Made by a program: the position numbers and the translations under genes. The notes below the pieces were generated by a model, which saw nothing but the letters and a program-made list of their open reading frames with translations, made no database searches and was not told the origin of the DNA. DNA of 64,000 nt from JAEUMW01 sp963734295 (GTDB lineage: Bacteria > Pseudomonadota > Gammaproteobacteria > Burkholderiales > JAEUMW01), in assembly GCA_963734295.1 (NCBI GenBank), contig CAVTGS010000017.1, positions 75,306 through 139,305 on the forward strand, written 5' to 3'. Shown here in pieces: positions 28,253 through 39,081 of the stretch (positions are counted from its first letter, which is position 1; the number at the start of each line of letters is the position of its first letter).

Positions 28253-28597
28253 CTAACGCGAGCTCGTCAAACGGCTCAGGAGGAAGCCGGCCGCGGCTGC
28301 AATGCCGAGTGATGCGAGCGGATGGTCTCGCACATAGGCACTGCAATCGTCCAGTAGCCGTGCTTGTACGTCTTTCAGCTGGCCACCCTTTACGCCCAGT
28401 GTTTCAGCGGCGTGGGTCGCCACGTCGGCAATCCTGTCGACCGCTTGGTGGGCACCAGCGGTAATGTGACCGATGGCCGGGCGAGCAGCCTCGGAAACCT
28501 TATGGATGGCCTCATGGGTCCCCGCAGCGGCTTGATCGATATTGCGGGTCAGCGTGGCCTCGGCCGCGGCCGGGGCGATTCTTTCAGTCGTTTCCAT
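28253..28597 (-). CDS. YqjD/ElaB (DUF883) family protein
   Basis: About 114 residues starting METTERIAPAAAEATL, with GAGAGGATC upstream as ribosome-binding site. The long Ala-rich amphipathic helix ends in the DUF883 signature: DDCSAYVRDHPLASLGIAAA, then a GFLLSRL membrane helix. In E. coli the relatives YqjD and ElaB are stationary-phase membrane proteins that bind ribosomes. First gene of a yqjD-yqjE-yqjK-like operon facing away from the sigma54 activator. Confidence 0.8.
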   Translation of the reverse strand: METTERIAPAAAEATLTRNIDQAAAGTHEAIHKVSEAARPAIGHITAGAHQAVDRIADVATHAAETLGVKGGQLKDVQARLLDDCSAYVRDHPLASLGIAAAAGFLLSRLTSSR

Positions 28598-29020
28598 TTG
28601 GATCCTCTCACAAAGAAGTTTGACGGCACAAATCCTGAGGGCATGTCTTGCGAAGAACCGCAAGAATGCACCCGTTACCGCCGCACTCAATGTGCCACTC
28701 CTCTTTCGTCATCGGCACAGCAGGTTACGAATACGAACGATCCGGCGCGCGCGTAAGAATGGGACCGGCGGCCGTAAAAGTTTCCGGAAGGCTATCGAAC
28801 TACCGGGCGCCCTCGACGGTGCTACTTGCGCCGACGCCAACCCGGGTCTCTCCACTGGCGTGTAGGACGGACTCCGACAGCACCTCCAATCGTCCTACAG
28901 CGCAATGCGAGCTTCACCGATACCGCCGTCAGGCGGCGCGTCCTACGATTCGCTTCCATAAGAGGGGTTCATCGACCGACCCGGCCCACGAGGCCAGGCT
29001 TCCAAGGAGGCGATACCAAC
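28598..29020. promoter_or_regulatory. Divergent control region with TGTAGGACG inverted repeat
   Basis: A 423-base region between the yqjD-like operon and the sigma54-activator gene without coding sequence. Perfect inverted arms TGTAGGACG (28861-28869) and CGTCCTACA (28891-28899) are separated by 21 bases, and a third half-site CGTCCTACG lies at about 28938. These look like operator half-sites for a dimeric regulator. No clear -24/-12 promoter was found. Confidence 0.4.
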
Positions 29021-30109
<1,089 letters not shown>

Positions 30110-30138
30110 ACGTCCACCAACCCGCAAGGAGCTTCACC

Positions 30139-30411
30139 ATGAAGACATACGCGAACGAGGCAGTAAAGAGCTCGGATACCGCAGCCCGGATCGTCGAGAA
30201 GGTAGCGCCGGCCGTGCAGGGCACGGCAGATCGCCTGGTCGAAGCCACCCACACGTTGGCCGATGCCGCAGCCCACGGCATCGAGACGTTGTCGCACCGC
30301 CGCGACGATGCGCTCGGCGCATGCCGCGATGCAGTGGCGGCGCGCCCGCTCGGCGCCATCGGCGTGGCGGTGCTGGCGGGGCTCGTGCTCGGTGCACTGC
30401 TGCGCAAATAG
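30139..30411 (+). CDS. Small DUF883-like membrane-anchored protein
   Basis: A 90-residue protein starting MKTYANEAVKSSD, with AAGGAG upstream. An Ala-rich amphipathic helix (VEKVAPAVQGTADRLVEATH) is followed by CRDAVAARPLGAIGVAVLAG and a hydrophobic C-terminus ending LLRK, the layout of YqjD/DUF883 proteins. It begins 29 bases after the sigma54-activator gene, so it is probably in the same transcript. Confidence 0.7.
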   Translation: MKTYANEAVKSSDTAARIVEKVAPAVQGTADRLVEATHTLADAAAHGIETLSHRRDDALGACRDAVAARPLGAIGVAVLAGLVLGALLRK

Positions 30412-30498
30412 CGATCGTGGTTTACGTTCGTGGACCGTCGCGTTACTGTGGCAGCCGAAGGCGCGCACCTTTCCCCCTGCGCGCGCCTCGACACGAAG

Positions 30499-31131
30499 AT
30501 GATCCGCATACTCATCGCCGACGACCACGCCATCGTGCGTGCGGGACTGCAAACGCTGCTCTCCGGCCTCCCGGACATGGAGATCGCGGGAGAAGCCGGC
30601 TCGGGCGAGGAAGCGATCCGTATGGTCAGGCAAGGCAAGTGGGACGTGGTCCTGCTCGACATCTCGATGCCGGACAAGAACGGCGTGGACACCTTGACCG
30701 AGATCAGGCGCCACCGGCCCGAGCTGCCGGTGGTGATGCTTTCCATGCACCCCGAGAGCCAGTATGCCGTGAGCCTGCTGCGCGCGGGTGCGAGCGGCTA
30801 CGTGTCGAAGGACGGGGCGCCGGAGGAGCTGGTGCTCGCCATCCGCACCGTCATGCAGGGACGCCGTTACGTGAGCGCCACCGTGGGCGAGCTGCTCGCG
30901 GCCGATCTCGACCGCAACGCGGATCGTCCGCTGCACGGTGCTCTCTCGGAGCGCGAGTTCCAGATTTTCTGCAAGCTCGCGGCGGGTCAGCCGGTGTCCC
31001 GGATCGCCGAGGCGCTCTTTCTCAGCGTGAAGACCGTCAGCACCTATCGCGCGCGGATACTCGAAAAGATGGGCATGAAAACGAACGCCGACCTGACGTA
31101 TTACGCGATCAAGAACGGGCTGATCGAATAG
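30499..31131 (+). CDS. NarL/UvrY-type response regulator
   Basis: About 210 residues. The receiver domain begins MIRILIADDHAIVRAGLQ with the phospho-acceptor Asp in WDVVLLDISMPDKNG and a conserved Lys in YVSKDGAPEEL. The C-terminal LuxR-type helix-turn-helix is LSEREFQIFCKLAAGQPVSR and SVKTVSTYRARILEKMGM. The ATG within GAAGATG is preferred over an upstream in-frame start because it sits at the usual domain edge. The CHASE3 kinase upstream of the yqj-like genes is a candidate cognate kinase. Confidence 0.9.
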   Translation: MIRILIADDHAIVRAGLQTLLSGLPDMEIAGEAGSGEEAIRMVRQGKWDVVLLDISMPDKNGVDTLTEIRRHRPELPVVMLSMHPESQYAVSLLRAGASGYVSKDGAPEELVLAIRTVMQGRRYVSATVGELLAADLDRNADRPLHGALSEREFQIFCKLAAGQPVSRIAEALFLSVKTVSTYRARILEKMGMKTNADLTYYAIKNGLIE

Positions 31132-31234
31132 CTCGGAAACGCGATCGCAGAGCGGCCGGAACAACAACGTGATCCTGACGGGACGGCGTTCGCCGCAAGC
31201 GAACCCGATACGAACCGTGAGCGCGAGGACAGTG

Positions 31235-31603
31235 GTGAAGGTGTATCTGGTGGAAGATTCGCCCGTGCTGCGCGACCGGGTGATGGAGAGTCTCGCCGAA
31301 GACGATCGGGTTGCCGTGGTCGGCCACGCGGAAACGGAAGACGCCGCGCTCGCCGGGATCGCCGCTGCGGCGCCCGACGCCGTCATTCTCGATATCCAGT
31401 TGAAGCGCGGCAACGGCCTCAACGTGCTGCGCCGCCTCGCGCGTCTGGGGCTCGCCCGCCTGCCCACGGTGATCGTGCTCACCAACTTCGCCGAGCCCGA
31501 GTATCGCCGCCGCGCCATCGCGGCCGGATGCGATTTCTTCTTCGACAAGTCGTCGGAGTTCGATCGGGTGGCGGACGTGCTCGGGACGCTCGCCGAGCGC
31601 TGA
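31235..31603 (+). CDS. Single-domain response regulator
   Basis: A stand-alone receiver of about 122 residues with no output domain. The acidic pocket is LVEDSPV, the phospho-acceptor lies in DAVILDIQLKRGNG, Thr in TVIVLTNFAEPEY, and Lys in FFFDKSSEFDRV. The start is a GTG; the one before KVYLVEDSP has GAGGAC upstream, but an in-frame GTG at 31169 is also possible. It would act as a phosphate sink or by protein contact, and sits directly after the LuxR-type regulator. Confidence 0.8.
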   Translation: MKVYLVEDSPVLRDRVMESLAEDDRVAVVGHAETEDAALAGIAAAAPDAVILDIQLKRGNGLNVLRRLARLGLARLPTVIVLTNFAEPEYRRRAIAAGCDFFFDKSSEFDRVADVLGTLAER

Positions 31604-31714
31604 CGCGAGACTGCGCGCCCCCTGGGGGTGCGTGCTACGGAGGCAACGCGATCGCGCGCCGCCGGGGGTTGCAGGTAATATCTCCCCGAGAACCCTGCCT
31701 GCCCGCCCAAACGC

Positions 31715-32977
31715 ATGCTCACCGTCGTCCTGACCGCGCTCGCGACCCTGGCCGTGACGCTGATCGCGCTCAATTTCATCACCCACGAAAGGAAGATCGA
31801 GAAGCGCATTCCCCGCCTCTACGGCAGCGACGCGCCCCAGTTCCGGCGCACGATGGGCCTCCTGCTCGGTCCGGCCATCGTCGGCGGAAACAAGGTGCAG
31901 ACGTTGAACAATGGCGACGACATCTTTCCGGCGATGCTGGCGGCGATCCGCGGCGCGCGGCTCACACTCACCTTCGAAACATACATCTACTGGTCAGGCG
32001 GGATCGGTAGGGAATTCGCCGATGCGCTCGAAGAGCGGGCGCGCGCGGGCGTCAAGGTGCACGTCCTGATCGACTGGGTTGGCAGCCTCAAGATGGACGA
32101 CACACTGCTCGACGAATTGGAACGCGCTGGCGTCGAGATCGAAAGATATCACCCACTCCACTGGTATCACATTGCCCGCTTGAACAACCGCACGCACCGC
32201 AAGCTGCTCGTGGTGGACGGGCGCGTTGGATTCACGGGCGGGGTGGGAATCGCGGACAGGTGGTGCGGGAATGCCCAGGATCCGGATCATTGGCGCGACA
32301 TCCATTACCGCGTCGAGGGGCCCGTCGTGGCACAGTTGCAGGCCGTGTTCCTGGACAACTGGATGAAGGTCAGCGGTAAGGTGCTACACGGTGACGGGTA
32401 TTTCCCTGCGCTCGAAGCCGCGGGCGAGGCATCGGCGCAGATGTTCTCGAGCTCCCCTTCCGGCGGCGGCGAGAGCATGCGCCTCATGTATCTGCTTTCG
32501 ATCACGGCGGCCGGACAGGCGATCCGACTGTCCGCCTCCTACTTCGTGCCCGATGCGCTCACGATCCGCACCCTCGTGCAAGCCCGTGAGCGCGGCGTCG
32601 CGATCCAGGTAATTGTCCCCGGTGCCCATATCGACGCCGAGACGGTGCGCCGCGCGTCACGCGCGAAGTGGGGCGCGCTCCTCGAGGCCGGGGTCGAGAT
32701 CTACGAGTACCAACCCACCATGTTCCACTGCAAGGTCATGGTCGTGGACGAGGTGCTCGTGTCGGTCGGCTCGACCAACTTCGATACCCGCTCCTTCAGT
32801 CTCAACGACGAGGCGAATCTCAACGTCTATGACGCGGAGTTCGCGCGTGAACAGATCGCGGTGTTCGAGCGCGACCGGACGCATGCCCACCGCGTCACGC
32901 TCGAGACATGGCGCCACCGCCCCTGGCGCGAAAAGCTCTGGGAGCACACGGCGGCGCTCCTGAGCTCGCAGTTGTAA
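31715..32977 (+). CDS. Cardiolipin synthase-type phospholipase D family protein
   Basis: A 420-residue membrane-bound enzyme that joins phosphatidyl groups to form cardiolipin. An N-terminal hydrophobic helix (residues ~3-23) is followed by two PLD halves, each with HxKxxxxD: THRKLLVVDGRVGFTGG in the first and FHCKVMVVDEVLVSVGSTNF in the second. The length and single anchor fit the ClsB/ClsC-like group. A related phosphatidyltransferase function is possible. It is unrelated in strand or spacing to the convergent transglutaminase gene. Confidence 0.88.
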   Translation: MLTVVLTALATLAVTLIALNFITHERKIEKRIPRLYGSDAPQFRRTMGLLLGPAIVGGNKVQTLNNGDDIFPAMLAAIRGARLTLTFETYIYWSGGIGREFADALEERARAGVKVHVLIDWVGSLKMDDTLLDELERAGVEIERYHPLHWYHIARLNNRTHRKLLVVDGRVGFTGGVGIADRWCGNAQDPDHWRDIHYRVEGPVVAQLQAVFLDNWMKVSGKVLHGDGYFPALEAAGEASAQMFSSSPSGGGESMRLMYLLSITAAGQAIRLSASYFVPDALTIRTLVQARERGVAIQVIVPGAHIDAETVRRASRAKWGALLEAGVEIYEYQPTMFHCKVMVVDEVLVSVGSTNFDTRSFSLNDEANLNVYDAEFAREQIAVFERDRTHAHRVTLETWRHRPWREKLWEHTAALLSSQL

Positions 32978-32998
32978 CGCCTTTCCTGTCTTGTCGCG

Positions 32999-33845
32999 TC
33001 ACGCGACGCGCGGTTCGGCGGCGACGGCGACGATCGGCTGCGCCTCGAGCGGCGTGCCGGCGGGCCCGATGAGCGGGCACATATAGGTCATGCGCACGGG
33101 CCCGAAGATGGTCGCGAAAGCCACGTCTGCCGCGTCGCGCCCGGTCCCGATCCGCACTTGGTCCGACCGCAGGGCAAGTCCGGTCGGATCGAAGAGGTGC
33201 CAGCCCCCCGTAAGATAGGCCTCGAACACCGCGTGAAAATCCGGGGGAGGATCGGCGAACGTCGCATAGCCCGTGACGAACCGCGCGGGGATGTTGATCG
33301 CGCGGCACAGACGCGATAGCGAGGTGGGCAAAATCGCGGCATACCCCGGCGCGACCAGTGACGGTATCGAACGCGGAATGCGTCCCCTGAGTGGTGCCGA
33401 CCTCGTACTTGATATGGTCGCGGATCCACTGACAGATCGCCTCGACGCGTTGCGCCCCCTGCGGGAGTGCTCCGAACTCCAGCAGCGCCATGCGCATGAG
33501 CGCATCGGACTCGCAGTAGCGGCTCGGCAGGATGAAGCGCAGCACGTCGAGCGGCAGCTCACCGACCGGCACCTCGGCCGCGTCGGGCACGCCTTCGGGG
33601 GCTCCCTCCACTTCCACCGTGGCGCGGTAGTTCAGGCGCAGCGATCCCGTATCCGCGTTGAAGCGCACGAAACGGTTCTTCACGATCGGATCGGTATAGC
33701 GGTCGCACGCGAGCGGAGGATCGGTCACCAGCGATTCGTGCAGCACGCGCTGGCCGGGCATCGAGGCGGCCTCGACGTTGAGCAGGAAGGTGCTGGGACC
33801 ACCGACCTCGTAGCCCAGCTCGCAGTGGATGTCGAACGTCTTCAA
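32999..33845 (-). CDS. Transglutaminase-like protein, one-base frameshift near 33311
   Basis: Cytosolic transglutaminase/cysteine-protease fold, about 282 residues when repaired. The N-terminal beta domain starts LKTFDIHCELGYEVGG from a TTG with a strong AAAGGAGAG upstream. The catalytic core has GVCRDFAHLAIA (nucleophile Cys), then, after the frame change, LCRAINIPARFVTGYA, HAVFEAYLTGGWHLFDPTGL (catalytic His and Asp). An extra base near 33311 causes the break, and repair gives the canonical AIALCRA. The substrate is unknown; bacterial relatives are often near circularly permuted ATP-grasp genes, which are absent here. Confidence 0.85.
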
Positions 33846-34140
33846 GCTTGCTCTCCTTTCGTTGAACCGCGGGAATCGGATTTGACCGCAAGGTGCAGAA
33901 ACGGTGCCACCCGCCCCTCCCCACAACCATCGGCGTTGTGCGTGAATCGCGCCCAGGGGGACTCGGCAAGTTTTGCCGCCCGGATCCCTTTGTTACCCGT
34001 TCGGCGATCGCAGCCTCTCGCGTAACTCACTGTCCTCCCTCGAAAAACCGCGTGGCACGGGGGCTGCGAACGTTACGGCGCGGAACGACCACGCACGTGA
34101 TCGTACCGACATCCCACTCCCGACACATCAGGAGGCATTC

Positions 34141-34341
34141 ATGAACTGGGATCGCATCGAAGGCAACTGGAAGCAGTTCACAGGCAAGGTCAAGGAGCAG
34201 TGGGGCGAGCTTACCGATGACCAGATCGACGTCATCAACGGGCGCCGTGATCAACTGGCTGGCAAGGTCCAGGAGGCGTACGGCCTGACGAAGGAAGAGG
34301 CCGAGGCGCAAGTGAAGGACTGGGAGTCCCGTCTGGGCTGA
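34141..34341 (+). CDS. CsbD family stress protein
   Basis: A 66-residue hydrophilic protein with the family pattern MNWDRIEGNWKQFTGKVKEQ, WGELTDDQIDVINGRRDQLA and EEAEAQVKDWE. CsbD-like proteins are general-stress proteins of unknown biochemical role. A perfect AGGAGG lies seven bases before the ATG, predicting strong expression. Confidence 0.92.
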   Translation: MNWDRIEGNWKQFTGKVKEQWGELTDDQIDVINGRRDQLAGKVQEAYGLTKEEAEAQVKDWESRLG

Positions 34342-34379
34342 GCCAGGCTCTTCCTCCAACACGACACGCAGGAGAACAC

Positions 34380-34784
34380 ATGACGAAGCTCACGCACGCT
34401 CTGATTGCCGGAGTATTCGGCCTGGGGCTCGCCGCCGGCGCTTGCGCCGACGACATGACCAAAGCCGAAAAGAAGGGCGCCGAAGCCCGTTACGACGCTG
34501 CGGTGGAAAAAGCGAAAGCCGACTACAAGGTCGCCAGGCAGCGCTGCGACAGCCTTGGCGGCAACGACAAGGACGTCTGCATGAAGGAAGCGAAGGCCGC
34601 GGAGCAACGAGCGCGCGCCGACGCCAAGGCGGCCAAGGAGTCGGGTAAGGCCGGCGCCGAGGCGCGCGAGGACAGGCGTGAAGCGGAGTACGAGGTGGCG
34701 AAGGAGAAGTGCGACGCGCTCTCCGGTGCCGCCAAGGACGCCTGCCTCGCCGAAGCCAAGGCGCGTTCCAAGGGCAGGACCTGA
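34380..34784 (+). CDS. Exported Lys/Ala-rich helical protein
   Basis: A 134-residue periplasmic protein with a signal peptide (MTKLTHALIAGVFGLGLAAG, cleavage near ACADD). The mature part is a charged Ala/Lys/Glu helix with two similar blocks, YDAAVEKAKADYKVARQRCD...DVCMKEAKA and YEVAKEKCDALSG..DACLAEAKA, each with a Cys pair. This pattern is frequent among betaproteobacterial stress-cluster proteins of unknown function. It lies between csbD-like and entericidin genes and ends at a hairpin. Confidence 0.75.
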   Translation: MTKLTHALIAGVFGLGLAAGACADDMTKAEKKGAEARYDAAVEKAKADYKVARQRCDSLGGNDKDVCMKEAKAAEQRARADAKAAKESGKAGAEAREDRREAEYEVAKEKCDALSGAAKDACLAEAKARSKGRT

Positions 34785-34799
34785 TCCACTCCCGAGAAC

Positions 34800-34826
34800 G
34801 GCCCGTCTCCACCCCGGAGACGGGCC
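34800..34826 (+). terminator. Stem-loop between exported protein and entericidin genes
   Basis: Eleven-base perfect stem GGCCCGTCTCC / GGAGACGGGCC with loop ACCCC. No T-run follows, so it may act as an attenuator or mRNA stabiliser. Confidence 0.5.
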
Positions 34827-34852
34827 ACCCCCCAACGAACGAGGAGCCCATC

Positions 34853-34987
34853 ATGATCAAACGACTCATTGCAGTGCTGATCGCCGCCGTAGTGCTCGCT
34901 GGCTGCAACACGATGGAAGGCGCAGGCCGGGACATCGAACGCGGTGGCGAGAAAGTGCAGGACGCCGCCGGCAAGGCGAAGAAGTAA
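34853..34987 (+). CDS. Entericidin A/B family lipoprotein
   Basis: A 44-residue lipoprotein. The lipobox VLAGC (Cys18) follows a hydrophobic signal, and the mature part (NTMEGAGRDIERGGEKVQDA) is the typical entericidin stretch. In E. coli entericidin A/B form an antidote/bacteriolytic lipoprotein pair; single copies like this are widespread and their role is uncertain. GAGGAG lies upstream of the start. Confidence 0.88.
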   Translation: MIKRLIAVLIAAVVLAGCNTMEGAGRDIERGGEKVQDAAGKAKK

Positions 34988-35097
34988 ACCTCACCCCGCG
35001 CAGTGGACATGGCGCGCACATGTCGTAACCGAGACTGCATCCGACGGTCTCCGAAGAGCACGACGGTTGGAATGGCGATACCTGAGTTCGAGCCCCA

Positions 35098-36615
35098 TCA
35101 TTCAGTCGCTACGCGGCGTGCGGTCGCGCGCGCGCCCTGGTCGCGGGAATCCGACGCGGCCTCGAGGACCAGTTCAGCGCCGATACGCAGGACGTCTGCG
35201 ACGAGAGCCCGGGCATGTGACATGTTGCTGCGGGCGCCCACGAAGCATGGCCTAAGGGCGAGCTGACCATTCACCCGCGTAGTACTGGGCATGTTCTGGT
35301 TCTCCCGTATCAGGCGCCGATGCAGGCGCCGGTTGAGCAGGTCGAGGTCGCGCACCTCCGGGGACACATAGCGGAAACAGCAAACCGACAGTGTGGGTTC
35401 CTGCAGCAGTTCCAGGTTCGGGTGCTCTCGCGCCACCTGCGCGATGTGGGCAGCCATATCGTTGTGGCGCCTGATCCGCTGCGCCATTCCCGCCACACCG
35501 ATCTCGCGGATGAGCGCCCACACCACCACCCCGCGGCTCGGCGCGCTCAACTCGACGCCGAAGTCGTAGTACGGGACACCGAAATCGTCCATCGAGTGTT
35601 CAATGGTAGGGGCGGCCGAGCCCGCCTGTTCGACGGCGCCCTCCAGATAGTGGGCCGGCTCCTGGGTGAACGCCCGGCGCAGGATCTCGCGGTCGCGCAC
35701 GAAGGTCGCCGCCACGCCGACAGCAGCGCCCAGCCACTTGTGCGGGTCGACGATGACGGAGTCGGCGAGCTCAAGGCCCTCGTAGAGCGGGGCCACGCGC
35801 TCGTCGAGGATGCCTGGCAATCCGTACGCGCCGTCCACGTGGAACCAGATGCCCCTGTCCCTGGCGATCTCGCCGATGGCCCGCAATGGGTCGATTGCGC
35901 CAGTGTTGGTGGTGCCGGCATTGGCGACGATGGCCATGGGCAGGATGCCCGATCGCTGGTCCTCTGCAATTGCGCGGCGCAGTTCATCCACTCGCATGCG
36001 GCCCCGAGGGTCGCATGAGATCGGCCGCACGGCGTGGCGACCAATGCCCAGCACGCCGGCCGAGCGCTGGATGGTGTGATGGGCCTCGGTCGTGGCATAC
36101 ACGCCGACGCGCCGGTCCACGCCGTCGGCCGCGGGGTCGCGACCGATTCTCTCAAAGGCGCTCTGTCGCGCTGCCCCGAGAGCGAGCAGGTTGGCCACCG
36201 ACCCGCCGCTGCTGTATACGCCTTGCATGGACCGCAGACCGAACATGTCCGCGAGCCATTGCAGCGACAGGGCCTCCAGGAAATTGAAGGCGGTGAGACC
36301 ATAACGCTGAGGCGCCGCAACGCTCGCAGCGGTGGACGCCAGCGTGGAAGCAGCGGTGCCGCCGGTGGTGATGAATGAACTGAACCCCGGCTTGGGCACC
36401 GAGGAGCCGTTCGGGATGACGTACCGGAGCAGCTCATCGGCAACCCGGTCAATGCCAATGCCCTCCCTTGGCAACGGGATGTCCAGGTGTTCGCGCCATC
36501 GGTGTCCCGGGTGCAGCGCGTCGGGATGTTCGAACTTCAGGTATTCGTCTAGTCCGCCGCCGATCTGCGACAGCAGCGCCTGCAGGTTGCCCGTCTCGGC
36601 AGCATCGTTCGACAT
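35098..36615 (-). CDS. PLP-dependent amino-acid decarboxylase (group II)
   Basis: About 505 residues starting MSNDAAETGNL. It belongs to the aromatic-amino-acid/glutamate decarboxylase fold. The PLP lysine is in VIVDPHKWLGAAVG, the ring-stacking His in YATTEAHHTIQRSAG, and the phosphate site is SSGGSVANLLAL. FHVDGAYGLPG carries the PLP-nitrogen Asp. The substrate (Tyr, Trp, Glu, Asp or a non-protein amino acid) cannot be assigned. It is the last gene of an operon with the carboxymuconolactone-like and cysteine synthase-glutaredoxin genes, 45 bases behind the former. Confidence 0.88.
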   Translation of the reverse strand: MSNDAAETGNLQALLSQIGGGLDEYLKFEHPDALHPGHRWREHLDIPLPREGIGIDRVADELLRYVIPNGSSVPKPGFSSFITTGGTAASTLASTAASVAAPQRYGLTAFNFLEALSLQWLADMFGLRSMQGVYSSGGSVANLLALGAARQSAFERIGRDPAADGVDRRVGVYATTEAHHTIQRSAGVLGIGRHAVRPISCDPRGRMRVDELRRAIAEDQRSGILPMAIVANAGTTNTGAIDPLRAIGEIARDRGIWFHVDGAYGLPGILDERVAPLYEGLELADSVIVDPHKWLGAAVGVAATFVRDREILRRAFTQEPAHYLEGAVEQAGSAAPTIEHSMDDFGVPYYDFGVELSAPSRGVVVWALIREIGVAGMAQRIRRHNDMAAHIAQVAREHPNLELLQEPTLSVCCFRYVSPEVRDLDLLNRRLHRRLIRENQNMPSTTRVNGQLALRPCFVGARSNMSHARALVADVLRIGAELVLEAASDSRDQGARATARRVATE

Positions 36616-36660
36616 GGCGGTCTCCCATGGCACGGGTCAACGACCCGTCTGGCACGGCTT

Positions 36661-37311
36661 CTATTTCAACACGTCCAGCCCAAGAGCCCGGCGCAGCGGC
36701 TTCGGGATCGGCATCGTAACGCATTCGCGCACGTCGATCGGCCGGCCGACCGTCAGCGTGCGGCGGAAGGATTCGTCGAACGCGAGGAAAGGCGAGTCCG
36801 GCTCCACACCCAATGCGTCGAGGACCTTCGTGAAGAACGCCCGGCCGGCCGCGGTGGTGGCGATATCGAAGATCTCGGCGTCTGTGTAGCCCTGCTCCCT
36901 GAGCGCCTCTACCTGAGCCGCCGTTACCTGCGCGGCGTCTTTCGCGATCTGCCGCGCGAACGTGACCATGGCCTGCTCGGCCTCGGTGAGGATCCCGTCG
37001 AAACGGTCCTCGGCGATCGCGCGGATCTGCTCGTCGGTGAAGAACTCCCTGAGCGCCTTGCCGTGCGCGAGCGCGCAGGCCGAGTTCCTGAGCTCGTGCG
37101 CCGCGGCGAAGGTCACGAGCTCGAAACGGCGCTTGTCCATCGGGCGCTTGATTTCGGCCAGCAGTTGTCCCCAGCGCGCCATGACCTCCGGGCGGTGGCA
37201 AAACACCTTCGCGTAGTTGGGTATGTAGCCCCAGGCGGACTGCTGGCGCAGGTACATGGCGGCTACCGCATCGTCGGCCGCTTCCGGGGCTATCGTCTCG
37301 ATGAATGCCAT
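36661..37311 (-). CDS. Carboxymuconolactone decarboxylase/AhpD-like protein
   Basis: A 216-residue all-helical protein of the peroxidase-related AhpD superfamily. It starts MAFIETIAPEAADDAVAAMY and contains WGYIPNYAKVFCHRPEVMA. At the active-site position it has HELRNSACALAHGKAL. The usual CxxC is reduced to SAC followed by His (S-x-C-x-x-x-H), so a full disulphide-reducing pair is missing, though related uncharacterised proteins show the same. The gene is placed between a glutaredoxin fusion and a PLP decarboxylase, hinting at thiol-linked chemistry. Confidence 0.8.
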   Translation of the reverse strand: MAFIETIAPEAADDAVAAMYLRQQSAWGYIPNYAKVFCHRPEVMARWGQLLAEIKRPMDKRRFELVTFAAAHELRNSACALAHGKALREFFTDEQIRAIAEDRFDGILTEAEQAMVTFARQIAKDAAQVTAAQVEALREQGYTDAEIFDIATTAAGRAFFTKVLDALGVEPDSPFLAFDESFRRTLTVGRPIDVRECVTMPIPKPLRRALGLDVLK

Positions 37312-37342
37312 GATCTGTTCCTCTGCTATGGGCTGGTGCGGG

Positions 37343-38843
37343 TCACGCGGTCTTCCGCGGATGCACCCATTTAGGCAAGAAGCCGTAGGGATCCACGTCC
37401 GCGTTTCGGTCGTACTCGACGCCGGCATCGTCGAGGTGCTGCCGCATCCGGCCTGCGCGCATCGCGTCGAAGAGGTCCATGCAGCCGCCGACGTGCTTGC
37501 CGCCGATGTAGATCTGCGGGATGGTCGGTGAGCCCGTGCGGTCCTTGAGGACGGCGCGGATCTTGGTGCCCATGTCGCGCTCCTGAAACGCGACCGAGTC
37601 GATGTCCACGCTCCGGTAGGCAATGCCGAGTTTCGCGAACAGCTTGCGCACGGCCCAGCAGAACTCGCACCACTCGAGCGCGAACATCACCACGGCATTA
37701 CCCCGGATGACGTCAGTTACGAAAGACTCCGCTTCCTCGTCGAGCTCGACCTCCGGTTCCGGCTGCCGGATCGCGACGATCGGCGCCGGGCACGCCGGCG
37801 CGTCGAAGCGATAGCCGGGTGTCGAGCGCGAGAGCTCGAGCTCCGCTTCGTTCATGTCGACGTCGATGCCCTCGAACAGCGGGGTCGACAGGTAGCGCTC
37901 GCCCGTGTCGGGCAGCATGCAGACGATGTTGCTGCCGGGTGGCGACCGCCGCGCCACCTCGAGCGCCGCGGCGAGCGTGGCGCCGCTCGACGTGCCGACG
38001 AAGATGCCTTCCTTCGTCGCGAGCTCGCGCGCGAGCCGCAGCGCTTCGTTGCCGTCGACCGGCACGATCTCGTCGATCAGCTTCTCGGCCACGGCGTTTT
38101 CGGTGAGGCGCGAGACGAAGTCCGGGCTCCAGCCCTGCATCAGGTGCGGCCGAAAGTGCGGATGGCTGGCCGTCGGGCATGCCATTGTCAGCACGCGGCT
38201 GTCCTATCCCGCTGCCGAGGACCTGGGCGTTGTCCGGCTCGGCCGCGATCACCCGGATGCCGGCGTCGGCCGCCTTGAGGCCGCGGGCCACGCCGAGCAG
38301 CGTGCCGCCCGTGCCGAAGCCCGAGACGAACGCGTGGATCGGCTCACCCTCCAGGTCCGAAAGGATCTCCCGGGCCGTCGTGCGCGTGTGCACCTCGGCG
38401 TTGGCCTCGTTCTCGAACTGCCGGCAGAGAAACCAGCCGTGCTTCTCGGCGAGTTCGACGGCTTTGTTCAGCATGCCGGTGCCCTTCTCGGCGGCGGGTG
38501 TCAGCACGACCCGGGCGCCGAGGAACCGCAGCAGCTTGCGGCGCTCGAGGCTGAAGCTCTCCGCCATCGTGACGACGAGCGGGTAGCCCTTCTGCGCGCA
38601 GACCATCGCGAGACCGATGCCGGTATTGCCGCTCGTTGCCTCGATCACGGTCTGACCAGGCTTCAGCTCGCCCGTGCGTTCGGCGTGTTCGATGATCGCT
38701 CGGGCCATGCGGTCCTTGACCGAGCCCAGGGGATTGAACGACTCAACCTTGACATAGACGTTGACACCCGGCGGCGCCAGCTTGTTGAGCCTGACCAGCG
38801 GCGTATTGCCGATCGTTTGCAGTATGTTGTCGTAGCGGGGCAT
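37343..38843 (-). CDS. Cysteine synthase-glutaredoxin fusion, one-base frameshift near 38180
   Basis: About 500 residues when repaired. The N-terminal ~330 residues are a fold-type II PLP enzyme of the O-acetylserine sulfhydrylase/cystathionine beta-synthase group. PLP Lys43 is in NPLGSVKDR, substrate loop TSGNTGIG (70-77), and FVSGFGTGGTL binds the phosphate. The C-terminal ~100 residues are a monothiol-like glutaredoxin with a dithiol site WCEFC and SPTIPQIYIGGKHVGGCMDL. The frame changes between NAQVLGSGIGQPR and HPHFRPHLMQGWSPDF. Repair rejoins a standard sequence, so an indel error is likely. First gene of its operon and divergent from the BTAD regulator. Confidence 0.85.
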
Positions 38844-39081
38844 GGTGGTCTCCTTCGAGTGCGTTGCGTTTGCCGCCGAGTCCTTCCAGAAGTCTGCTCG
38901 AGCGGTGCACGGTTGATCAAATCCTTTCGAACATGGGAGCGATGCTGAGGCCGGAACGAGGGAGCGAGCGTTGGAGCCACCGTGGTTTTTGCCGAGCCAG
39001 TCGCGGCGAAGCTTGAACGCTTGTGACGGCGCGGCCCAGCCGCCTATAGTGAAGGCATCGAAGTATTGGGCATTTGCGCCG